Assembly: GCF_025426255.1 (NCBI RefSeq)
Contig: NZ_CP104861.1
Coordinates: forward strand, 2,294,001 to 2,358,000
Source: Pseudomonas fragi
Lineage (GTDB): Bacteria; Pseudomonadota; Gammaproteobacteria; Pseudomonadales; Pseudomonadaceae
Direction of reading: 5' to 3'
DNA length: 64,000 nucleotides
Below, one piece after another: positions 33,823-42,614 of the stretch. The notes under the pieces were generated by a model. The model saw only the letters and a list, made by a program, of their open reading frames with translations. It was not told where the DNA came from and searched no databases. Within the stretch, counting starts at the first letter, position 1. Each line of letters begins with the position of its first letter. The translations under genes were made by a program, and so were the position numbers.

Positions 33823-35259
33823 ATGACGTTCAGCAGCACTGCTCCAGAACAGCTGCCCAGCCTGTTGGCGGCGCAGAAACAGGCCTTTGTCGCGGCCGGG
33901 CCCGTCAGCGCAGAGCTGCGCCGGGCGCGGATCCAGCGCGTGATAGAACTGCTGGTGAGCTACCAGCAGCCGCTGATCGAGGCTATGGATGCAGATTTTG
34001 GCGGCCGACCCCAGGGTTTTTCGTTGATGAATGATGTACTGGGCTCGCTGGCATCGCTCAAATATGCGCGCGATCATCTTGAGCACTGGGTTGAAGACGA
34101 GCCACGCCAAGTGTTTTCACCCTATGACCAAATGGGCGCCAAAGCCTGGGTGATGCATCAACCCAAAGGCACCATCGGCATTCTTGGCACCTGGAATGCA
34201 CCGCTGTTTACCTTGCTCAGCCCTCTGGCGTGCGTATTGGCGGCGGGCAACCGGGCCATTCTCAAACCCTCGGAAGTGGTGCCACGTACCGCTCAGGTGT
34301 TGGCCCAGGCTTTTGCCGAGTGGTTCGACCCGCTGGAAATTGCTCTGGTGACCGGTGATGCCGAACTGGCGCAGGTGTTTACTGCGCAGCCTTTTGATCA
34401 TCTGGTGTTCACTGGCAGTACCGCGGTAGCACGCTCGGTGATGCGCAATGCCGCAGAGAATCTGGTGCCGTTGACCCTTGAGCTTGGGGGAAAGTCCCCG
34501 GTGATCATTTCCCGCAGCGCTGACATGAGCAAGGCAGCCTTCAGCATTGCGGTGGCCAAGGCCAATAACGGCGGGCAAATCTGTATCAACCCGGACCTGG
34601 TGTACGTGCCGCGAGAGCAGATGGAAGATTTTATCGACCTGCTGGGTGCGGCCTACAGTGAGCTATTGCCCACCACGCAAGACAACCCGGATGTGGTGGC
34701 GGTGGTCAACGCCAGGCATTTGCAGCGTATAGAAGGTTATGTGCAAGACGCCCGCGCGCGTGGTGCCCGGGTCGAAAGCTATCCGCAGGCGCTTGAGGCC
34801 GATGCCGGTTCACGTCGGCGGCCATTACAAGTGGTGATCAACCCGCCCTGCGACAGCCAGGTCATGCGCGAAGAAATTTTCGGCCCGGCGCTGGTGGTGC
34901 TGCCCTATGAGCAACTTCAGTCAGCGCTGGACGACATCCACTCCAGGGAGCGTCCGCTGGCGCTGTACTATTTTGGCCAAAGTGAAGAGGAGCAGCGTCA
35001 TGTGCTGCAAAACACCATTTCCGGTGGTGTGAGCATCAACGATGTGATGATGCACGCAGCTTTGCACGATGCACCGTTTGGCGGGATAGGCGCCTCTGGC
35101 ATGGGGCACTACCATGGCCGCGAAGGGTTTCTTGAGTTCAGCCACATGCGCAGTGTTTACAAAGCCCCACCCCATGATCCGCGCCGCGAATGGGGCCTAC
35201 TGCCGCCCTATGGCGAGCATTTTTTGCCGACCATGCAATCGATGGTAACGGCCGACTGA
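33823..35259 (+). CDS. Aldehyde dehydrogenase (possible steroid aldehyde dehydrogenase)
   Basis: A 478-aa ALDH of the coniferyl-aldehyde-dehydrogenase-like branch. TLELGGKSPVII (Glu, about residue 217) and NNGGQICINPD (catalytic Cys, about 251) are present, as is the NAD-binding FTGSTAVARSV segment. The ATG at 33823 has GAGGA 8 nt upstream. In P. stutzeri Chol1 an aldehyde dehydrogenase (Sad) oxidises the C22 aldehyde released by side-chain aldol cleavage of cholate; this gene could do the same. Substrate assignment is inference from context. Confidence 0.85.
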   Translation: MTFSSTAPEQLPSLLAAQKQAFVAAGPVSAELRRARIQRVIELLVSYQQPLIEAMDADFGGRPQGFSLMNDVLGSLASLKYARDHLEHWVEDEPRQVFSPYDQMGAKAWVMHQPKGTIGILGTWNAPLFTLLSPLACVLAAGNRAILKPSEVVPRTAQVLAQAFAEWFDPLEIALVTGDAELAQVFTAQPFDHLVFTGSTAVARSVMRNAAENLVPLTLELGGKSPVIISRSADMSKAAFSIAVAKANNGGQICINPDLVYVPREQMEDFIDLLGAAYSELLPTTQDNPDVVAVVNARHLQRIEGYVQDARARGARVESYPQALEADAGSRRRPLQVVINPPCDSQVMREEIFGPALVVLPYEQLQSALDDIHSRERPLALYYFGQSEEEQRHVLQNTISGGVSINDVMMHAALHDAPFGGIGASGMGHYHGREGFLEFSHMRSVYKAPPHDPRREWGLLPPYGEHFLPTMQSMVTAD

Positions 35260-35271
35260 AAAACGGCTGCC

Positions 35272-35340
35272 CTGTGGGAGCGAGCCTGCTCGCGAAGACT
35301 TCTATTGCGTCGTAACCTTCGCGAGCAGGCTCGCTCCCAC
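35272..35340. repeat. REP inverted pair, family 1
   Basis: The unit containing GTGGGAGCGAGCCTGCTCGC at 35272-35297 is repeated inverted at 35317-35340, with a 19-bp spacer. It lies between the aldehyde dehydrogenase and the exported amidase. Confidence 0.9.
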
Positions 35341-35387
35341 GGTGTGTAAGTCCTCAATAAAAACAAGATATGTTCTGGAGATTGACC

Positions 35388-36953
35388 TTGCAAAACCCTG
35401 TTGAAACACCTGAAGAACCTACTGGCTGGCAGCGTCGTCACGTACTCAAGGCAGGCGCCCTGGCTGTGGGGGCCGGTCTGTTGGGGCGCTTTGCCAATGC
35501 CACCAGCGGCACCGGGATCTCGCCCACCGAGTATGGGGCGATGGATGCCACGGATATGGCCCGCGCCGTGCAAAAGGGCGAGCTGAGCCCGGAGAACCTG
35601 CTTGCAGCGGCGATGGCCCGTTGCGATGCGGTCAACCCCAAGGTCAACGCCGTCAATATGCGTCATGACGAATACGCCAACGCGCTGCTCAAGGCCCGGC
35701 GCGCCAGTGGCGCATCGAGCACTGGCGCGCTGGCCGGGGTGCCGATCCTGATCAAGGACCTCAATACCTACCTTGAAGGCACCCGTACCACCAATGGTTG
35801 TCGCCTGTACAAGGATGCGCCGCCAGCACCTCACACCAGCACCCTGATTGCGCGCTATCAGGCGGCCGGTGCCGTGCCGTTTGGCAAAACCACTTGCCCG
35901 GAATTCGGCCTGACCACTACCACTGAGTCACTGCTGTGGGGGCAAACCCGCAACCCGTGGAACCTGGCCAAGAGTGCAGGAGGCTCGTCCGGTGGTGCGG
36001 CTTCGGCCGTTGCCGCAGGTATTGTGCCGGTGGCCCATGCTACTGACGGTGGCGGCTCGATCCGTATACCGGCGTCCTATTGCGGCCTGGTCGGGCTTAA
36101 GCCGACGCGCTACCGCACCCCCAGCGGGCCGGGTAAATATGAAGGCTGGTTTGGTGCCAGCGTGGCTAACGTGGTGTCGCGTAATGTGCGCGATATGGCG
36201 TTGTTTCTGGATGTCGGACAGGGGCATGAGGCTGGCAGCCCGTATTGGGCCAAACCACTGGTCCGGCCCTATGTCGAAGAGCTACGCACTGCGCCCGGTC
36301 GTTTGCGTATCGGCGTAGTGCGCGACTCGTTGACCGGCGCACCGCTGGACCCCGCCGTAGTCAGGGTGCTCGACGATACGGCCAAACGCTTGGCAGCGCA
36401 GGGGCATGAAGTGGAAGAACTGCGACTCAACATCGACCCGCGACAGTTGTTCGGTGCCCACGGTTCGGTAATTGGCGATGCGTTACTGACCATGGTTCAC
36501 GACCGCGAACAAGTGCTGGGCCGCAGCGCCACAGCCGACGACTACGAGCGCATCACTCAGGTAGTGTTGGGCAATGCGCAAAAGGTCACCGGGGAGGGCT
36601 TGTACCGGGCGCGTCAATCGTTCGAAAGCATCGGCGGCTACATGGAAGATCAGTTTCAGAAGTACGACGTGATCCTGTCGCCGGTGACAGCCAACGTGAC
36701 TCCGGATCTGGGCCTGTTGAGCCTCAATCAGCCCTGGGAGAGCTATGCCCACAACGCCATGGGCAGCGCGTCTTTTACCGTGCTGGCCAACGTCAGCGGG
36801 CAACCGGCGCTGTCCTTGCCGGTCGGCATGAGCGACAACGGCCTGCCCATCGGCATGATGTTCACCGGGCCGCTGGGTGGGGAAGACGTGTTGCTGCGCC
36901 TGGGGGCACAGATCGAGCAGGATCGTCCTTTCGCGAAGTTGCCAGTACTTTAA
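35388..36953 (+). CDS. Tat-exported amidase
   Basis: A 521-aa amidase-signature enzyme with an N-terminal twin-arginine signal ([19 protein letters not shown], about residues 15-33). The triad is visible as Lys in [16 protein letters not shown] and Ser in [12 protein letters not shown] at 35388 is taken as start since GGAG lies 7 nt before it; ATG at 35370 is the alternative. Its location outside the cytoplasm and within a steroid island suggests removal of glycine or taurine from conjugated bile salts before uptake. Amidases of this family have been linked to bile-salt hydrolysis in sphingomonads. Other amide substrates remain possible. Confidence 0.8.
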   Translation: MQNPVETPEEPTGWQRRHVLKAGALAVGAGLLGRFANATSGTGISPTEYGAMDATDMARAVQKGELSPENLLAAAMARCDAVNPKVNAVNMRHDEYANALLKARRASGASSTGALAGVPILIKDLNTYLEGTRTTNGCRLYKDAPPAPHTSTLIARYQAAGAVPFGKTTCPEFGLTTTTESLLWGQTRNPWNLAKSAGGSSGGAASAVAAGIVPVAHATDGGGSIRIPASYCGLVGLKPTRYRTPSGPGKYEGWFGASVANVVSRNVRDMALFLDVGQGHEAGSPYWAKPLVRPYVEELRTAPGRLRIGVVRDSLTGAPLDPAVVRVLDDTAKRLAAQGHEVEELRLNIDPRQLFGAHGSVIGDALLTMVHDREQVLGRSATADDYERITQVVLGNAQKVTGEGLYRARQSFESIGGYMEDQFQKYDVILSPVTANVTPDLGLLSLNQPWESYAHNAMGSASFTVLANVSGQPALSLPVGMSDNGLPIGMMFTGPLGGEDVLLRLGAQIEQDRPFAKLPVL

Positions 36954-36970
36954 ACGCATCCTCCCCCGAG

Positions 36971-36991
36971 CCCTCTCTCTTTGGGAGAGGG
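36971..36991. repeat. Short hairpin, terminator-like repeat
   Basis: CCCTCTC (36971-36977) pairs with GAGAGGG (36985-36991). It lies 18 bp after the amidase stop and is followed by GTTGTGGTGATGG rather than a U-run. Such CCCTCTC hairpins are common intergenic elements; a weak terminator function is possible. Confidence 0.4.
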
Positions 36992-37027
36992 TTGTGGTGA
37001 TGGCCAGCCTCCCCGCGATATCCCGAC

Positions 37028-37043
37028 TAGTCCACTTTGACGA
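37028..37043. promoter_or_regulatory. Island operator copy 3
   Basis: TAGTCC-ACTT-TGACGA matches the island dyad with one deviation (T for R at position 11). It ends 83 bp before the oxygenase start and would control the operon from 37127 to about 45255. Confidence 0.55.
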
Positions 37044-37126
37044 TGATCCACATCCCGCCTGGCGGGATTATCCGTCATACACCGCCCGCGCATTCGCGCA
37101 GCGAGAGACTGACGGAGAACACACGG

Positions 37127-38314
37127 ATGGATCAGCTACGAGAGAAAAGTCCGATTGAGCTTGAGCTGCTGCAACGCGCACGCAATCTGATTCCTGCGCT
37201 CAAAAGCCGTTCAGCCCAGGCGGACAAGGACTGCAAACTGCCCGATGAAACCGTGCGCGATATGCAAGAAGCCGGTTTATTTCGTGCCCTGCAACCGAAG
37301 ATGTGGGGCGGGCATGAAGTCGACCTGCGCACCTTCTTTGAAATTCAGATGACCCTGGCCGAAGGCTGCATGTCCACCGCCTGGGTTTTTGGGGTCGTGG
37401 GCGTGCATCCGTGGCAACTGGCGCGTTACCCGGTCGAGGCCCAGCGCGATGTCTGGGGCGAAGACAGCTCAGTACTGGTGGCTTCGACCTATATGCCGGT
37501 GGCCAAGGTCACGCCGGTCAAGGGCGGTTATCAGGTCAGCGGGCGCTGGGGTTTCTCCAGCGGCAGCCAGCATGCGCAGTGGTGCCTGCTCGGCGGCATC
37601 GTGCCGCAAGACGAAACCGGCCCCACCGAACATGGCACTTTCCTGATCCCGGCCAGCGACTATCGCATTGAGCAGAACTGGGACGTAGTGGGCCTGCGCG
37701 GCAGCGGCAGTCACGACATCGTCGTGGAAGATGCGTTTGTCCCGGCCCATCGGGTACAGCGCACCAACAACTACAGCATCGAAGCCACACCGGGGCGCCT
37801 GGTCAATACCAACCCGATGTACTCCATCCCGTTTGCCCAGGTCTTTGCCCGCGCCGTATCGACTTCGGCCCTGGGCGCGCTGCAAGGGGCAATCAACGAG
37901 TTCCGTGACAACGCGGCAAAACACATCGGCAAGCACGGTGCCAAAACCGCTGAAGACCCGGCTGCCCAGGCCGTTGTGGCCGAAGCCATCATTACTGTCG
38001 ACTCGCTCAAGCTGGTGCTGATGCGCAACTACGGACACCTGCTGGCGCTGGCTGGCGCCGGAGAATACCCGGATGTTGAGACCCGCCTGCTGTATCGCTA
38101 CCAGTCGTCCCATGTGACCAATGTGTGTGCCGACCGAGTCAGCGACTTGCTGCGTTGCATGGCGGCTTCGGGCTTGTACAACACCAACCCGGTGGCGCGT
38201 TTCTTCCGCGATCTGCACCAGGCACGCGGGCATATCGCCAATAACGAGGCGGCTTACCGTCGTAGTTATGGCCTTGTGCAACTGGGCCTGCCCAATGCAG
38301 ACCCGTTTGTTTGA
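37127..38314 (+). CDS. Acyl-CoA-dehydrogenase-fold flavin monooxygenase (HsaA-like)
   Basis: A 395-aa oxygenase of the two-component, FADH2/FMNH2-dependent class (HsaA, HpaB-C2, DszC fold). WGGHEVDLRTFFEIQMTLAE (about residues 60-79), VSGRWGFSSGSQHAQW (about 143-158) and WDVVGLRGSGSHDIVVEDAF are hallmark stretches. HsaA hydroxylates the phenolic A-ring of the seco-steroid next to the existing hydroxyl. The reductase is encoded at 32669-33649. The ATG at 37127 is chosen on GGAG and family length; the upstream extension lacks similarity. It leads an operon with both ketosteroid dehydrogenase-like genes. Confidence 0.85.
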   Translation: MDQLREKSPIELELLQRARNLIPALKSRSAQADKDCKLPDETVRDMQEAGLFRALQPKMWGGHEVDLRTFFEIQMTLAEGCMSTAWVFGVVGVHPWQLARYPVEAQRDVWGEDSSVLVASTYMPVAKVTPVKGGYQVSGRWGFSSGSQHAQWCLLGGIVPQDETGPTEHGTFLIPASDYRIEQNWDVVGLRGSGSHDIVVEDAFVPAHRVQRTNNYSIEATPGRLVNTNPMYSIPFAQVFARAVSTSALGALQGAINEFRDNAAKHIGKHGAKTAEDPAAQAVVAEAIITVDSLKLVLMRNYGHLLALAGAGEYPDVETRLLYRYQSSHVTNVCADRVSDLLRCMAASGLYNTNPVARFFRDLHQARGHIANNEAAYRRSYGLVQLGLPNADPFV

Positions 38315-38361
38315 CTTGATCCTGCACTAAACCTCAGACCTCAGCGCAAGGCATAACAATA

Positions 38362-40107
38362 ATGACGGCTCACGATCAGTCTCAGTCCAGCTATGACGTA
38401 ATTGTTGTCGGCTCCGGTGCCGGCGCCATGACCTCGGCCCTGTTTGCGGCTGATCAGGGCCTGTCGGTTCTGATTGTCGAAAAAAGCGACAAATATGGGG
38501 GGACTTCTGCGATTTCCGGCGGCGGTATCTGGATCCCGAACAACCATTACTTTGCCGCGATAGGCGGCCAGGACAGCCCTGAACTGTCGATGCAGTACCT
38601 CAAGGCCGCCACCGCTGAGCATGGTGACTCTCAGCGCCTGCAGGCGTATCTGGATAACGCTGCGCCGATGATCAAAAAGCTCACCGACAACAGTCGCGTG
38701 CGCTATGCAGTGGCCGACAAATACCCCGATTACTATCCGCAACTGCCCGGCGCATTGCCGGGCGGGCGTACCCTGGACCCCGAGTTGTTCGACACCAGCC
38801 TGCTTGCCGAAGAACTGCCCAACCTGCGCAAGCCTTCGCCCTCGACCCTGTTGATGGGGCGCATCGCCTGGACCGCGCGCGACGCACACAAGGCCATGGC
38901 CCGCAGCTTTGGCTGGCAATGGCTGATTTTCAAGCTGATGGCACGCTACAAGCTTGATTTCAAATGGCGCCGCAAAAGCAAATACGATCGTCGCGCTGCC
39001 CTGGGCAGTTCGCTGGTGGCCTCGTTGCGCCGCTCCCTGATGGACCGCAACGTACCGCTTTGGCTCAACACCAACTTTGAGGATGTGCTGCTCGACGGTG
39101 ATCGGGTGTGCGGGATCAAAGTTGCAACCGGCGGCAAAATCCTCGAACTCAAGGCCCGTCGTGGGGTGATTTTTGGTTCGGGCGGTTTTGAGCAAAACCA
39201 GACCTTGCGCGAGAAGTACCTGCCGCAACCCACCCGTGCCAGCTGGAGCGCCACGCCGCCGGGCAACAACACCGGGGCTGCGCTTGAAGCCGGGCTCAAT
39301 ATTGGCGCCGCCACGGCACTGATGGATTGGGCCTGGTGGGCACCGACCATTGCCGTACCCGGCGAAGAAAAACCCCGTGGCGTATTTGCCGAGCGGGCGT
39401 TCCCTGGGGCGATTGTGGTCAACGGGCTGGGGCAGCGATTTGTCAACGAGGCAGCGCCGTATTTGGAGTTCGTCGACGCCATGTACACCGACAACCACAA
39501 GACGGGCGGCCGCTCGGTGCCGTCGTGGGTGATTTTTGACGGTCATTTCCGTTTCACCTACGCCATGGGCCCGCTGATGCCCGCCCAGGTGGTGCCTGAC
39601 AGTCGACTGCGCAAGGAATGGCTCAACACCGTGTACTGGAAGGCCGACAGCCTGGAAGCGCTGGCCCGGCAAATCGGAGTTGATACCCAAGGATTAAGCA
39701 GCACCGTGGAAAAGGTCAACCGCTACGCGCAAACCGGTGTCGATCTGGACTTCGACCGTGGTGGTAACGTATTTGACCGTTATTACGGCGACAGCAATAT
39801 CAAACCCAACCCGTGCCTGGCGCCGCTGCGCAAAGGCCCGTATTACGCTATGCGTCTGGATGCCGGGGATATCGGCACCAAAGGCGGATTGCTGACCAAC
39901 CAACACGCTCAGGTGGTACGTGAAGACGGTGAGCCGATCCCCGGTCTGTATGCCATCGGCAACTGTTCGGCTTCGGTGATGGGCATCAGCTATCCCGGCG
40001 CCGGTGGCACCCTGGGCCCGGCCATGACCTTCGGCTATATCGCCGCTAACCATATCGCCAGCGGCGTATCGGCAACAGCGAGCAACAAGGCACGGGTGCT
40101 GTTATGA
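38362..40107 (+). CDS. 3-ketosteroid dehydrogenase-like flavoprotein (TesH/KstD type)
   Basis: A 581-aa FAD protein. The N-terminal dinucleotide fold VIVVGSGAGAMTSALFAADQ (residues 13-32) is followed by KYGGTSAISGGGIWIP. The C-terminal block YPGAGGTLGPAMTFGYIAAN is the KstD signature. It introduces a C1-C2 double bond in 3-oxo steroids, needed before B-ring opening. Its end overlaps the next, related gene by 4 bp, an arrangement recalling tesH/tesI of Comamonas. Delta-1 versus delta-4 specificity cannot be read from sequence alone. Confidence 0.85.
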   Translation: MTAHDQSQSSYDVIVVGSGAGAMTSALFAADQGLSVLIVEKSDKYGGTSAISGGGIWIPNNHYFAAIGGQDSPELSMQYLKAATAEHGDSQRLQAYLDNAAPMIKKLTDNSRVRYAVADKYPDYYPQLPGALPGGRTLDPELFDTSLLAEELPNLRKPSPSTLLMGRIAWTARDAHKAMARSFGWQWLIFKLMARYKLDFKWRRKSKYDRRAALGSSLVASLRRSLMDRNVPLWLNTNFEDVLLDGDRVCGIKVATGGKILELKARRGVIFGSGGFEQNQTLREKYLPQPTRASWSATPPGNNTGAALEAGLNIGAATALMDWAWWAPTIAVPGEEKPRGVFAERAFPGAIVVNGLGQRFVNEAAPYLEFVDAMYTDNHKTGGRSVPSWVIFDGHFRFTYAMGPLMPAQVVPDSRLRKEWLNTVYWKADSLEALARQIGVDTQGLSSTVEKVNRYAQTGVDLDFDRGGNVFDRYYGDSNIKPNPCLAPLRKGPYYAMRLDAGDIGTKGGLLTNQHAQVVREDGEPIPGLYAIGNCSASVMGISYPGAGGTLGPAMTFGYIAANHIASGVSATASNKARVLL

Positions 40108-41855
40108 GCCGGAGCAGAAACACCAGCAGCAACAGCAAGATCCTGGCGCCATTGCAAGCCGACCGACTGAGCGGCCGCGACTGGCACGACACCTGCGATG
40201 TATTGGTGATCGGCTGGGGTGCGGCGGGTGCCTGTGCCGCGCTGGAAGCCTGCAGTACTGGTGCCCATGTGATCGTTGCCGACCGTTTTACCGGCGGCGG
40301 CGCCAGCGCTAAAAGCGGTGGCGTGGTGTATGCAGGCGGCGGAACCCGGCACCAACAGGCTGCCGGTTTTAGCGACAGTTCCCAGGCAATGTTTGATTAC
40401 CTCAAGCATGAAACTCAGGGCGTAGTCAGTGATACAACCCTGCAAAAATTTTGCGATGACAGTGTCAGTAACCTGAACTGGCTTGAAGGTCATGGTGCGA
40501 GTTACGCCCACAGCGTGCCGCCAGGGGGGAAAACCTCTTACCCGTCCGATGGCTATTTTTTGTATTACTCCGGCAATGAGCTGGTGCCATCCCATGCCGG
40601 TACTCAGTCACCGGCACCACGCGGGCACCGCACCGTGGGCAAGGGCCAGTGTGGCGCTGTGCTTTACGGCCACTTGAAAGACGCGTGTCTGCGCGCAGGG
40701 GTGCAACCCTTGCTGCAATCCGCCGCGCGGCGGTTAGTGGTGGATGGCAGTGGCCGGGTAATTGGCGCGGAGCTCTGGAGCCTGCCTGAGGGCAGCCGCG
40801 CGGCCCGGCTACACGCACGCTTGGCGGCGCGGGCTGAGCGCCTGCAAAATTTCGCCCCCGGGTACTGTGACCGCCTGCGGCAAAAACTCAGCCAGCTGGA
40901 GCGCGATCACGGTCAACCGGTACTGATTCGGGCCCGACGCGGAGTCATTCTCAGCACCGGCGGTTTTATCTTCAATCGCGAGCTGATCCGCGACTACGCG
41001 CCCGATTTTCGCCGCAACTTCAAGGTTGGTGCTACCGGTTGCGATGGCAGTGGCTTGCTGTTGGGGCGGTCAGTGGGGGGCAAAAGCGAGCGCTTGGGAC
41101 GGGTTTCAGCCTGGCGCTTTATCAACCCGCCGCACTGCTGGCCCAAGGGGATTGTGGTCAATACCAACGGCCAGCGTTTTTGCAATGAAGAAGTGTACGG
41201 CGCCACCCTCGGCCAACCGCTGTGCGAAGAGCAGGGCGGTCAGGCCTGGCTGGTGCTGGATGCGCGTTTGCGCAAACAGGCGATCCGCCAGGCGCTGTTC
41301 GGCGGCTATTGGTGGTTCCAGACCCTGCCTGCACTGGCCCTGATGTTGTTCAAGGTGCGCAAGGGCGACAACCCCGACCAGTTGGCAAACGCCTGTGGCA
41401 TGCAGGCCGGTGAGTTGAGCTGTGCGTTACGCGCCTACAACACTGCTGCCCGTGGCGAAGGGCCGGACGCTTTTGGCAAGTCCCAAGGCAGCCGTCAGGT
41501 ACTGGACAAGGGGCCGTTCTATGCCTGCGATATCAGCGTCGGCAACCCGATATTCCCCCTGGGGGCGCTGACGTTGGGCGGGCTTAAAGTCGATGAATCC
41601 AACGGCGCAGTCCTCGACACACAGGGCCTGCCGATTGCCGGCCTGTTCAGTGCCGGGCGCACCGCTATTGGCGTGGCATCACACCTGTACATCAGCGGCT
41701 TGTCACTGGCTGACTGCGTGTTTTCGGGGCGCCGGGCTGGCTTGTCAGCCTCTTGTGGGAGCGAGCCTGCTCGCGATGCAGTATATCAGTCTGATCAGGT
41801 TGATGCCTTCGCGAGCAGGCTCGCTCCCACAGAAGCTACAGGGGTGACCTTATGA
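40104..41855 (+). CDS. Second ketosteroid dehydrogenase-like flavoprotein (TesI-like?)
   Basis: A 583-aa FAD protein with VLVIGWGAAGACAALEACST near residue 35 and GGGASAKSGGVVYAGGG (about 66-82), plus the C-terminal LPIAGLFSAGRTAIGVASHL. It belongs to the fumarate reductase/ketosteroid dehydrogenase superfamily and could be the delta-4(5alpha or 5beta) enzyme. The last 34 codons are formed by a REP element, so the natural C-terminus has been replaced or extended. The stop overlaps the following SDR start by 4 bp, keeping translational coupling. Confidence 0.78.
   Translation: MSRSRNTSSNSKILAPLQADRLSGRDWHDTCDVLVIGWGAAGACAALEACSTGAHVIVADRFTGGGASAKSGGVVYAGGGTRHQQAAGFSDSSQAMFDYLKHETQGVVSDTTLQKFCDDSVSNLNWLEGHGASYAHSVPPGGKTSYPSDGYFLYYSGNELVPSHAGTQSPAPRGHRTVGKGQCGAVLYGHLKDACLRAGVQPLLQSAARRLVVDGSGRVIGAELWSLPEGSRAARLHARLAARAERLQNFAPGYCDRLRQKLSQLERDHGQPVLIRARRGVILSTGGFIFNRELIRDYAPDFRRNFKVGATGCDGSGLLLGRSVGGKSERLGRVSAWRFINPPHCWPKGIVVNTNGQRFCNEEVYGATLGQPLCEEQGGQAWLVLDARLRKQAIRQALFGGYWWFQTLPALALMLFKVRKGDNPDQLANACGMQAGELSCALRAYNTAARGEGPDAFGKSQGSRQVLDKGPFYACDISVGNPIFPLGALTLGGLKVDESNGAVLDTQGLPIAGLFSAGRTAIGVASHLYISGLSLADCVFSGRRAGLSASCGSEPARDAVYQSDQVDAFASRLAPTEATGVTL
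41754..41832. repeat. REP inverted pair inside coding sequence, family 1
   Basis: TGTGGGAGCGAGCCTGCTCGC begins at 41754 and the inverted copy ends at 41832. Unlike the other copies it is inside an open frame, where it encodes the tail beginning SCGSEPARDA and running through FASRLAPTE. Confidence 0.9.
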
Positions 41856-42613
41856 GCGCACGAGTCGAAGGCAAGGTTGCATTGATCACTGGCGGTGCCA
41901 GTGGCGTGGGCAAGGCCTCTGTTCTGCTGCTGGCCCGTGAAGGTGCCAGCGTGGTGATCAGCGATATCGATGTTGCTGCCGGGTTGGCCCTGGCCGAAGA
42001 AATCGGCCCCGGGGCGCAGTTCATTGAGCACGATGCAAGCAGCGAAGCCGATTGGACGCGGGTGATTGACACTATCCGCCAGCGTCATGGGCGCCTGGAT
42101 ATCCTGTTCAACAATGCCGGCATTCTGCTCAAGGGCGATATTGAAAACACCGATTACGCTGACTGGCAGCGGGTGCAACGAATCAACTCGGACGGCGTAT
42201 TTTTGGGCTGCCGGGCCGCCATCAGCCTCATGAAAGAGGGCAAGGGCGGCTCCATCATCAACATGTCCTCCATTGCCGGGATTGCCGGGCGTGATGACTA
42301 CGTCGCGTACAGCGCGTCCAAAGGGGCGGTTGCTGCGTTGTCGCGCACGGTGGCGGTGCTGTGCCGTCGGCGCAAGTACCGCATCCGCTGCAACTCCCTG
42401 CACCCGGACGGCATCCTCACCCCCATGACCACCGCCAGTTTGCCGGCCGGGCTGGACCCCTGGAGCCTGACCATCGACGCCGACCCCATGGGGCGTATGT
42501 GTTTACCCGAAGATGTCGCCGCCAGTGTGCTGTTTTTGGCCAGTGACGAGTCGCGGGCCATCAGCGGTATCGAGCTGCGGATCGATAGCGGCCAGTTTGT
42601 GATGAGTATCTGA
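41852..42613 (+). CDS. Short-chain dehydrogenase/reductase
   Basis: A 253-aa SDR: TGGASGVG (residues 14-21), NNAGI (about 87-91), catalytic Ser in NMSSIAG and YSASKG (about 152-157). The form resembles 3alpha,20beta- or 17beta-hydroxysteroid dehydrogenases. It is co-transcribed with the two ketosteroid dehydrogenase-like genes and the KshB-like reductase, so oxidation of a steroid hydroxyl to the 3-ketone or 17-ketone is plausible. The stretch VLCRRRKYRIRCNSLHPDGI is an unusually basic insert where most SDRs have one conserved Arg-Val/Ile-Asn. Confidence 0.85.
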   Translation: MSARVEGKVALITGGASGVGKASVLLLAREGASVVISDIDVAAGLALAEEIGPGAQFIEHDASSEADWTRVIDTIRQRHGRLDILFNNAGILLKGDIENTDYADWQRVQRINSDGVFLGCRAAISLMKEGKGGSIINMSSIAGIAGRDDYVAYSASKGAVAALSRTVAVLCRRRKYRIRCNSLHPDGILTPMTTASLPAGLDPWSLTIDADPMGRMCLPEDVAASVLFLASDESRAISGIELRIDSGQFVMSI

Positions 42614-42614
42614 T

